In this document: piece after piece, positions 60,201 through 64,000 of the stretch | Numbering within the stretch: the first letter of the stretch is position 1 | How the letters are laid out: each line of letters begins with the position of its first letter | Assembly (NCBI GenBank): GCA_028622995.1 | Contig: JAJQJQ010000008.1 | Span: 4,340,001-4,404,000, forward strand | Direction: 5' to 3' | From: Panagrolaimus kolymaensis | Taxonomy: Eukaryota; Nematoda; Chromadorea; Rhabditida; Panagrolaimidae | Length of the DNA: 64,000 bases | Notes under the pieces: generated by a model | The model's database searches: none | Seen by the model: the letters and a program-made list of their open reading frames with translations, nothing else | What the model was told of the DNA's origin: nothing | Translations under genes and position numbers: made by a program

Positions 60201-62933
60201 ATCCCAAAATAATTTAAGAAATAATTAACCAGCCAAAAAAATAAACAAATCGGTTGTCCCATCAAAATAAACTTCCATTTTTTTCAGAATGAAAAAAAAA
60301 GTTGAAAAACAAACAAAAAACTTTTCTCTTTAGTTAAAAAACAATCGATGAATCAATGAAAAAAGGTTCCTAAAATTAGCTTTAAAAAATTTTCAAGTTT
60401 TTGGTCGAAAAGCAAACTTTTGCGAGGTTCATTCAATCAATTTTATCAACAAACAAAAAAGAAAAGTCAGAGGAGTAAGTTTTTTTGCACAAAAAAGAGT
60501 CGATTATTTTTTTCTTCCTTTCTTTCTGCAAAATAAAACCACCTGACTGAATGAATGAAAATAATAAAATAATGATGAAAAAACAAATGTACTCAAATAA
60601 AATATTTTTGGACACAATTGATTAACAACTTTCACGTTTTTTTTCTTCCCCATATTTTTATAAGACTCCTTGGAACCGATGGAAAGTCAAACACAAAAAT
60701 ATAAGAAAGATACTCCTAAATAAATAAAGTAAAGCTTTTTTAAGGTGGAAAAAATAAATACAGTAAAAAATTTTATGCTAACAAAGATGAATGAAAAAGA
60801 TGCGCGCGCCTGCAGAAAAAGAGGAACATAAAATTGTGTAAATAATAAAATAATTTTATCAATCGACAAAAAAAGTCTTTGCAAAAGAAAAAAGTAAAAC
60901 TAGGCAAAAAATTTTTAAAAAAATATCAAATAATTTTTTATAAAATTTTTAGGCGTTTGGCACTATATTATTTTTGTGTCTGTCTCGAAGGAAGTTAAAT
61001 TTTATAACAATGAACACATATCAAATCAAAAGTTGTTATTTTGCAATAATAAATATTTACATTTTTTTCAAAAACTAAGTTTTTGACGTCGACAAAAATA
61101 AAATCAGATCATTGAAACAAGAGTCCTATGGACAAAGAAAGGGGAAGCCTAACTAACGGGCAACAAAAACAACAAAACAACAGCCGCCTTTCCGACGACG
61201 ACGTCTACGACGAAGGCGACGACAAATGACGGCAGTGTCAAAAAGAAGGGTGGCAAAAACAAGAAAATTAAAATACAAAATAAGTTCAAGTGAGAAAAAA
61301 AACGTGATTTAAAAAAAATTCCATCATCAAATTTGATTTGGGAAAAAGGAAGAAAATAAAAAGAGAGGGAGTCTATTTTTAACAACTTTTCTTTTATTTT
61401 GAATGACAAAAACAAACTCCAAAAAAAGAAAGAAGAAGTAAAATTGGACAAAAAAATAAATAAATAAAGTTTTGGGGAAAAAGTGTTTGTGGTGGTTGTG
61501 AGAGTTTGTCAAGGGTAAATAATAAAAAATATGTATGTCCAAAATATTGATACGTTGAAGATTGTTGTTTTGTGTACTTTTGGATTTAAAAAAAGTAATC
61601 ATAAACTTTCAATTCAAGGCCAGATTTAGACAAAAATTTAAGATCATAAGTTAAACTTTGAGAAAAATAAAGAAAGTTTAGACAAAACTTAACAAAGTTA
61701 AAACATAATTTCGGTGATAAAAAAAATAATAAAAAAATTAGGGATAATAATTAAACTTTTAAGAAAAAACCTATAAAATTTTCTGAAAAAATATGATAGC
61801 TTTGAAGCAAAGAGAATTAGTTTACGGGGAGTTTAGTAACGAAAAAAATAATCTTTAAATATTCTGTTAAAACTTTCGCTGCTTCTTTTTACCAAAAGTT
61901 CATAAAATTAAACGATTTTTAGATAAAAATACAAAAAATTTTATTATAATTTAAACAATTTTTTTCATCGTAACAGATAGATGGATGGCATCCATCGAAA
62001 TGATCAAAAGTTGGTTAGCTACGAAAAGTTTATATCATTGATCTTTTTTTTCAATGTTATCTGATATCTTTGCAGCGTTTAAATAAATTTAAACTATCGT
62101 TCGATTTGTTGTTGATGTCTATTTTTTTAAAAGTCTTTTTAAAGCCCGCAACTTCTTCAGTTAAGTTGCCTTTGGCAAGAATCAAATAAAAAAATTATAT
62201 TTGAAAAAAAAACAAAAAATCTCTCAAACTTTCAAACAGAAAATTTAAAAAAAAAGTACAAAACAAACCTTGAATTCTATTTTGTTGCTTGTCGCATCTT
62301 AAACTAGGATCAGATGAACTTTGATAATTTTCCAAATTACTTAATTTATGTTTAATTTTTTTAAATGAAAAATGTTTGGGGAAATTAAATGGAATATTGT
62401 TGTTATTTTTGACTGAAGGTGATCGTCCAATGATTTGTGGCGAAGATGGATGCGATATAGGTTGATGAACCGGGGATGATAGTTCATGGAACTAAAATTT
62501 CAAGGAATAAACTTTTTTGTTTTGGTCAAAAAACGCAAATTTAAAAAAATATTGAAAAAATTAACAAATATTTAATTTTCGCCAAGAGATTTAAAAACTA
62601 AATCATGTCACGAAGCTCTAATGTTTTTTCTATTTAGAGTCCATCCACTTACCCTTGGAGTATAAAAAACCGCAAAATGTTCACGTCCAGTAAATTTAGG
62701 TTCCATATCGATTGGAGAATTATCATCATCACTTGAAAGGGGACAATTGGCAGGAACAGAAAATTGACATTTGTACAATGGTCGAATCGTACTTGTTGGA
62801 GGTGTTGGCTAAAATTAATATATTTCTACAAATTTAAAACTTTCCAAAAAATCGTTAGAAAAATTACTTCAGAATTTTGTTGAATTACATCAATTTTGCG
62901 ACATTTTAATGAAAGTGCAGCGGCTTTAGTCAT
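17215..62933 (-). CDS. PASK: PAS-domain serine/threonine kinase spanning 46 kb
   Basis: Eleven minus-strand exons: 62933-62868 (coding part), 62808-62653, 62491-62269, 52283-51886, 51802-51575, 51456-51239, 20456-19528, 19419-19244, 19095-18391, 18231-17493 and 17360-17215. Every junction, including those across the 10.0-kb and 30.8-kb introns, is GT/AG and phase-compatible. The product is 1,327 residues, close to the human length of about 1,320. It has PAS-A (about 272-390), a disordered Ser/Asn/Gln stretch, a PAS-B-like region (about 650-800), then the kinase: glycine loop GNGAFGSV, Lys1037, Glu1062, HRD 1136-1138, DFG 1156-1158. PASK is a nutrient-responsive kinase that controls glycogen and lipid metabolism. 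The start is uncertain: the first exon is open upstream to its acceptor at 62967, so more N-terminal exons may exist. Confidence 0.9.
17407..17452. repeat. 47-bp inverted-repeat element
   Basis: GATAGTAAC ... GTTACTGTC, alone in the last PASK intron (132 bp). Confidence 0.7.
18311..18357. repeat. 47-bp inverted-repeat element
   Basis: GATAGTAAT ... ATTACTATC, a perfect 9-bp inverted repeat in the 159-bp PASK intron. Interior contains TTGGCAATATTTTT. Confidence 0.75.
18391..20456 (-). CDS. PASK: PASK middle exons: disordered region, PAS-B and kinase P-loop
   Basis: Exon 20456-19528 begins with a low-complexity stretch (poly-Ala, Ser, Gln and Asn runs) and ends in a PAS-like segment with [19 protein letters not shown] and [13 protein letters not shown]. 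Exon 19419-19244 continues it ([19 protein letters not shown]). Exon 19095-18391 is acidic and Ser-rich; it contains [10 protein letters not shown], corresponding to the strand region before the kinase in human PASK, and ends in the glycine loop [15 protein letters not shown]. The GTG at 20455 is not a start: a TTTTTCAG acceptor lies immediately before it. Confidence 0.88.
19128..19174. repeat. 47-bp inverted-repeat element, diverged
   Basis: GAAAGTAAT ... GTTACTCTT in a 148-bp PASK intron. Confidence 0.5.
19436..19482. repeat. 47-bp inverted-repeat element, left end decayed
   Basis: Right end ATTACTGTC is intact; left end matches 6 of 9. In a 108-bp PASK intron. Confidence 0.4.
20568..20615. 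repeat. 48-bp inverted-repeat element
   Basis: GAGAGTAAC ... ATTACTATC, 112 bp inside the acceptor end of the giant intron. Confidence 0.7.
21922..21969. repeat. 48-bp inverted-repeat element
   Basis: GAGAGTAAC ... ATTACTATC; interior TTGGCAATATTTTT shared with the copy at 18311. Confidence 0.75.
24560..24720 (-). pseudogene. Possible cis-prenyltransferase (UppS/DHDDS-like) relic
   Basis: One minus-strand frame with two internal stops reads [20 protein letters not shown], then [15 protein letters not shown]. This resembles the GH...LGI and TLYAFSTENWKR motifs of cis-prenyltransferases. The segment is less AT-biased than its surroundings. It has no start, and the usual MDGNGR motif is not intact, so it would be a dead fragment. 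Chance similarity is quite possible. Confidence 0.2.
24996..25042. repeat. 47-bp inverted-repeat element
   Basis: GATAGTAAC ... GTTACTGTC; interior TTTTGACAATAAATTT. Confidence 0.75.
26241..26287. repeat. 47-bp inverted-repeat element
   Basis: GATAGTAAA ... ATTACTATC. Confidence 0.65.
27388..27434. repeat. 47-bp inverted-repeat element, left end decayed
   Basis: GATATTAAG ... ATTACTGTC. Confidence 0.4.
27964..28011. repeat. 48-bp inverted-repeat element
   Basis: GAGAGTAAT ... ATTACTATC. Confidence 0.7.
29386..29432. repeat. 47-bp inverted-repeat element
   Basis: AATAGTAAT ... GTTACTATC; interior TTGCGAAATATTTTTT. Confidence 0.6.
29458..29505. repeat. 48-bp inverted-repeat element
   Basis: GATAGTAAC ... 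GTTACTATC, a perfect 9-bp inverted repeat, 25 bp after the previous copy. Confidence 0.8.
32753..32800. repeat. 48-bp inverted-repeat element
   Basis: GAGAGTAAT ... GTTACTGTC. Confidence 0.65.
34734..34781. repeat. 48-bp inverted-repeat element
   Basis: GAGAGTAAC ... ATTACTCTC: the third-position change is matched on both ends, so pairing is kept. Confidence 0.75.
35909..35955. repeat. 47-bp inverted-repeat element, right end decayed
   Basis: GAGAGTAAA ... GGTACTGTA, immediately before another copy. Confidence 0.5.
35961..36007. repeat. 47-bp inverted-repeat element
   Basis: GATAGTAAG ... ATTACTATC, 5 bp after the previous copy. Confidence 0.65.
36677..36723. repeat. 47-bp inverted-repeat element, diverged
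   Basis: GAGAGTAAT ... ATTCCTCTC; interior TTTTGACGATATTT. Confidence 0.55.
39029..39076. repeat. 48-bp inverted-repeat element
   Basis: GTGTAGTAA ... ATTACTATC; interior TTTTGCAAAATATTG. It lies 220 bp from the retrotransposon. Confidence 0.5.
39301..39515 (-). repeat. 3' LTR of the Ty3/gypsy element
   Basis: 215 bp, ending TGTTG/CAACA as short inverted repeats. I could find no difference from the 5' LTR. Confidence 0.95.
39516..39527 (-). other. Polypurine tract
   Basis: On the element strand, AGTGGGGAGGGA directly precedes the 3' LTR. This is the usual plus-strand DNA primer. Confidence 0.8.
39532..43866 (-). CDS. Gag-Pol polyprotein, Ty3/gypsy
   Basis: A single uninterrupted frame of 1,444 residues with no gag-pol frameshift. 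Gag (1-300) ends in two zinc knuckles: an unusual CX2CX3HX4C at 263-275 and a canonical CX2CX4HX4C at 282-295. Protease: LDAGSEL with Asp360. Reverse transcriptase: about 500-700, LDFSDAYH at 593-600, catalytic YLDD 654-657. RNase H: Asp803, DHKALLAIF near 870-878. Integrase: HHCC zinc finger with His1024, His1028, Cys1057, Cys1060; DDE core Asp1088, Asp1142, Glu1178. The PR-RT-RH-IN order is that of Metaviridae. The last 120 residues are a Ser/Pro-rich tail with SPVR repeats. All catalytic residues that I checked are present, so the protein may be functional. Confidence 0.96.
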   Translation of the reverse strand: MVDAKEQMDAVLKALQTLTAATTTLMTNQNAAAGLGANVSGAATQAQRLLPKLPDFQHDPAKRNGVELWFERVETVLGLDDGLSAKEKVKLVINTLDAATYEKVRSALLPFTKDISKYEDFGKLKETMISLFDKKQSLFATRFDAFHLTWNADVESLDEYIGRIRSSSAQMEWLKFGQDQCDTLRFIMGMTCSQHENLRVMALNALNKDSQTKLDDLQKLLNDALLTREDQKLPEQSHVNYVREFKKSTSNEEKPEGKKAAFCPSCEGAHPRLTCRFRNAICRFCNIKGHIEAACMKKKKTSTKFDSKRNFYAPARTYESNVKALTCDSPMISSCTASVSRGRRMVNVKVNGTQLKAQLDAGSELTLLTHAHYKALGKPGLDGTSFMARAVNNTTLHIDGSFLADVELKVKVEGMEETRKKEILVLVADIDISLLGQNFYDAFDVDDFPVKNILCNMVVKESIAPTGAIEELHRRFKPLFEEGMGLCTMASVHLQLKKDAKPVFIRARRPSMHAADVQKAEFQRLQTLGIVEPITHSDCASPCSTVPRKNGHSRVVIDFSTWLNDMLEEHSYMLPSPDDIFNQLAGTQVLSQLDFSDAYHQIPLDEESQMLVAVSTTYGLFKYKRLPFGLKTAPSDFQEIMDKMLADFPFAVAYLDDVLVHSASVAEHQLHLALVLQRIQEYGFKLNAKKCKFFCSSITFLGRLIDAQGVRPDPAKVAAIQKMATPTCLSTLRAFLGLVNYYQSFIPAMRDLREPLDNLLKSDVEWKWTSIEDAAVEVIKKKLMDECRLTHYDPRLPIVVAADASHAGMGGVISHIDKDGKEKPIHFFSRALNSAQQKYSQTEKEGLALVTAVKTFHRYLEGRKFTLLTDHKALLAIFGPKKSRPVLAANRLHRWALTLAAYDFVIKYKNTKDFGQADALSRLIDGARSIPELYEEEEDLNDDLAMETLVKHVSALPVTSEDVKKEYEADEDAQAILKQMAGGNSTSKFFNSDGRFSVVDGIILMNDRVYVPKNLRNKVLEKLHLGHNGITATIALARQHVYWHGITKDIEEMVKTCSSCIQLTKNPVKTTLASWPVSMKPGDRIHIDFAGPLLGKMFFIIVDSCSKWVDVYIMDKTTTSETTDCLGRYFADNGCPHVMVSDNGPQFTSAEFSIFCSVNGVKHIRTPPYHPQSNGQAERIVDVVKRFIIKSSLQHGPNLNLRKTINEFLLTHRTTPSKSTPGGVSPAFAHLGRELRTTLDLLRPQTMHNLGSSDVEMEEQFNKQHGAHPRDFEIGENVYGRKKAGSAWFPADINARIGSRLYLVKDLDGKTHRLHTNQLVKRFSSNSTEGEVQLDDNAHELMDQLSPPEISNDPPSPSLSSTATLEDNDFEVAQTPALDVSSPDEALFYSPASSPVRSPAQSLAQSPVRPPSPAQTLPRRSTRPHNPTRRLYVDPQNKTHYCDV
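43902..43917 (-). other. Primer-binding site
   Basis: TGGTGACGAGATTGG on the element strand, 2 bases inside the 5' LTR. The TGG start would pair with a tRNA 3' CCA; I cannot say which tRNA. Confidence 0.65.
43920..44134 (-). repeat. 5' LTR of the Ty3/gypsy element
   Basis: 215 bp, same sequence as the 3' LTR. Should contain promoter and polyadenylation functions; no clear TATA box was assigned. Confidence 0.95.
44695..45078. mobile_element. hAT-type MITE with 8-bp target duplication
   Basis: The element spans 44703-45070 (368 bp). Its ends are inverted repeats: TAGGGGTGGCTCGTGTCAT at the left and its complement ATGACACGAGCCACCCCTA at the right. It is flanked by the 8-bp duplication GGGGAAAA (44695-44702 and 45071-45078). 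TAGGGGTGG ends and 8-bp duplications are typical of hAT transposons. There is no coding capacity. The interior is a long imperfect palindrome with TTTCTCYRGAGAAAA blocks on both arms and a GC-rich centre (ACGGGCCCTGCGGGCCCTTGT), so it folds on itself almost completely. Confidence 0.9.
45091..45137. repeat. 47-bp inverted-repeat element
   Basis: GACAGTAAC ... ATTACTATC, 12 bp beyond the hAT MITE target duplication. Confidence 0.7.
45472..45518. repeat. 47-bp inverted-repeat element
   Basis: GAGAGTAAC ... ATTACTGTC. Confidence 0.7.
47539..47585. repeat. 47-bp inverted-repeat element
   Basis: GAGAGTAAT ... GTTACTATC; interior TTTTTGCAATATTTTGC. Confidence 0.75.
48310..48356. repeat. 47-bp inverted-repeat element
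   Basis: GATAGTAAG ... GTTACTATC. Confidence 0.7.
51239..52283 (-). CDS. PASK: PASK exon island with the PAS-A domain
   Basis: Three exons: 52283-51886, 51802-51575, 51456-51239. The first holds a Ser/Pro/Asn-rich linker ending [12 protein letters not shown]. The second continues [24 protein letters not shown], equivalent to human PASK TVDAKTTEILVANDKACGLLG. The third starts [20 protein letters not shown], equivalent to VDIISRSGEKIPVSVWM. This is the small-molecule-sensing PAS-A domain. The last exon ends in phase 2 (AG|GTTGGT), matching the one-base start of the exon 30.8 kb downstream. Confidence 0.9.
52320..52367. repeat. 48-bp inverted-repeat element
   Basis: GAGAGTAAC ... ATTACTATC; interior TTAACAATAATTTTG. 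In the second giant intron, 36 bp from its acceptor. Confidence 0.75.
52369..52415. repeat. 47-bp inverted-repeat element
   Basis: GATAGTAAA ... GTTACTATT, separated by one base from the previous copy. Confidence 0.65.
58385..58462 (+). other. tRNA-like Pol III sequence in the left arm
   Basis: A perfect B box GGTTCGAATCC (58440-58450) follows an A-box-like TAGGCGAGAAAGG, and T runs lie just downstream as possible Pol III terminators. The B-box stem has two mismatches, and AAGGCGG (58409-58415) instead pairs with CCGCCTT (58449-58455). It does not fold as a normal tRNA, so a tRNA-derived SINE-like promoter or a decayed tRNA gene is likely. Confidence 0.5.
58822..58900. repeat. Palindrome cluster in the loop of the inverted repeat
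   Basis: GTCGGTTGC (58822-58830) pairs with GCAACCGAC (58850-58858). GTTGGTCGCGACCAAC (58864-58879) is a perfect 16-bp palindrome. GTTGGTTGCAATCAAC (58885-58900) is a near-palindrome of the same core. All are variants of a GTYGGTYGC unit. Confidence 0.75.
59365..59442 (-). other. tRNA-like Pol III sequence in the right arm
   Basis: Mirror image of the left-arm copy, B box at 59377-59387 on the minus strand. The two units point towards each other across the loop. Confidence 0.5.
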
Positions 62934-62967
62934 AATTGATTTTTCTTGTTTTTTTTGTATTATTTTT
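62269..62967 (-). CDS. PASK: PASK N-terminal exon island
   Basis: Exons 62967-62868, 62808-62653 and 62491-62269. The protein is unstructured: [14 protein letters not shown], a Ser/Asp run, then [18 protein letters not shown] and a basic [10 protein letters not shown]. It is assigned to PASK because the final split codon (G|) joins AT TCC of the exon at 52283 in phase, strand and acceptor order agree, and nothing else on this strand could receive it. No family motif is visible here, so the assignment rests on phase and position. ATG at 62933 is the first Met in the leading exon. Confidence 0.65.
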
Positions 62968-64000
62968 CTGCAAAGAAATGTTATTAAAAAAATAGCCGTT
63001 TTTATCTTTTAAAGTTATTCACTATCTCGATCACGCTGATGTGATGGATGGCGGCTGTTTAACATACATATATAAAACAATAAACAATATAGTCCGCTAA
63101 GTACATACACGTAATGGAAAAAGAAAAAGAAAACATAACAAAAAATAATCACACGGTCGGGCGGAAAAAAAGAGAAAAAAAATGATAAAAGTAAAACAAT
63201 CAATTGAATTAAAATGAATATATGATATTTAAAAAAATCCGTGGTCTTTGATACTATAATTTATAGCAGAGGAGGAAAAGAATAAAGTTGGAATCAAAAA
63301 AAGAAAAAGATAGTTGAATGATAAAACATAAAAAAAAGTTGGTTAAAGTTTTAAGTGTATTAAAAACAAGGAACCACAATTTATCAGTGACATTTTACTT
63401 GATTGGTTCATAAGTGTTCCATCATAGTTTTTGTTCGCGTAAAAAAATTTGTATTAAAAGTTTTAAAAAAACTTGAAAACGTGGATGAAATGGATAAAGC
63501 TGTCAATTTCAAAAATATTAAAAGAAAAATTTGATACATTTTATCGATGTTAAATAAATTCCTCATAAGCACAAAAGACATAAATAAAAAAAAGAAATGG
63601 CGTTAACAAAAAAACTTTAAAATAGTTTTAGAGAAAAAAGTTCAAAAGAATAATGTAAAATATGTTTCTGAACAATCAAACATAAAAAAGGTAGCATACT
63701 TTTATCAAAATGAAAATCGATGGTAAACTTTTAGTAAAAAAAAATTTAGAAAAGCGAATGAAAAGCAATTTCTCATATTAAATCTAAGTATTTACTTTTA
63801 TGGAAAATAATTACTTTTATAAATGAAATGGAAAAAGGGTTATGGAAACCAAGACAATCTTATTTTTTTTGTATTTTATACTTCTAAAAAAGTTAATACA
63901 TTTTTGAAGGTCTTGAATATTCTCTGAATGATATAAAAAAAGAAGAAATATATTTACGTGGTTTTTTTCTTAGGGTTCAATTTTATGATACTTTTGGCCG
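62968..64000. other. Upstream of the first visible PASK exon
   Basis: The first visible exon has an acceptor (TTTGCAG) at its start, so at least one more exon should lie farther upstream on the minus strand. I could not identify it in this kilobase. Confidence 0.4.

Larger units (their letters stand above)
52284..62268 (-). other. PASK: PASK second giant intron, 10.0 kb
   Basis: Bounded by donor GTTTGT at 62268 and acceptor CTATTTTTCAG at 52284. Contains two adjacent 47-bp elements near its 3' end and the 1.4-kb inverted repeat at 58197-59630. Otherwise AT-rich and apparently gene-free. Confidence 0.65.

Overview
This is a strongly AT-rich eukaryotic window, almost certainly from an animal. 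Genes have short introns (about 45-60 bp) with GT donors and TTTTTAG or TTTTCAG acceptors. Proteins carry runs encoded by AT-rich codons (Asp, Asn, Gln, Ser). The gene set is metazoan: PAS-domain kinase PASK, ABCF1, an NAA50-like acetyltransferase and BTB proteins. A small-genome invertebrate such as a mite or a nematode would fit, but I cannot place the species from sequence alone. There is no bacterial-style gene organisation, operator, CRISPR array or origin.

Layout. Positions 1-510 hold a small two-exon fragment of uncertain status. Positions 3475-6245 (minus) hold two tandem five-exon BTB/POZ genes with identical intron positions and shared flanks. Positions 7316-8682 (plus) hold an unrecognised five-exon coiled-coil protein. 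Positions 9693-10203 (minus) encode a small, very basic protein, followed upstream by ABCF1 (10440-13148, minus; ten exons, with an internal duplication of two exons). A divergent NAA50-like N-acetyltransferase gene (13482-14251, plus) starts 333 bp from the ABCF1 start. A degenerate tRNA-like sequence and two relics resembling a MULE/FLYWCH-type transposase lie at 14.4-15.7 kb.

From 17215 to at least 62933 the window is mostly one gene. I joined eleven minus-strand exons, all phase-compatible, into a PASK homologue of 1,327 residues. It has two PAS-like regions and a C-terminal Ser/Thr kinase domain. Its exons fall into three islands separated by introns of about 30.8 kb and 10.0 kb, while its other introns are only about 80-160 bp.

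The two giant introns carry the window's mobile DNA. There is a complete, apparently intact Ty3/gypsy retrotransposon (identical 215-bp LTRs, 5-bp target duplication, 1,444-codon gag-pol). There is a 368-bp hAT-type MITE with an 8-bp target duplication. There is an almost 1.45-kb inverted repeat with two identical-length 573-bp arms, each holding a tRNA-like Pol III box. Finally, there is a family of about two dozen copies of a roughly 47-bp element with 9-bp terminal inverted repeats (GAKAGTAAY ... RTTACTRTC). That last family is found only in PASK introns here, including four of its short ones, and is my best candidate for an undescribed element.
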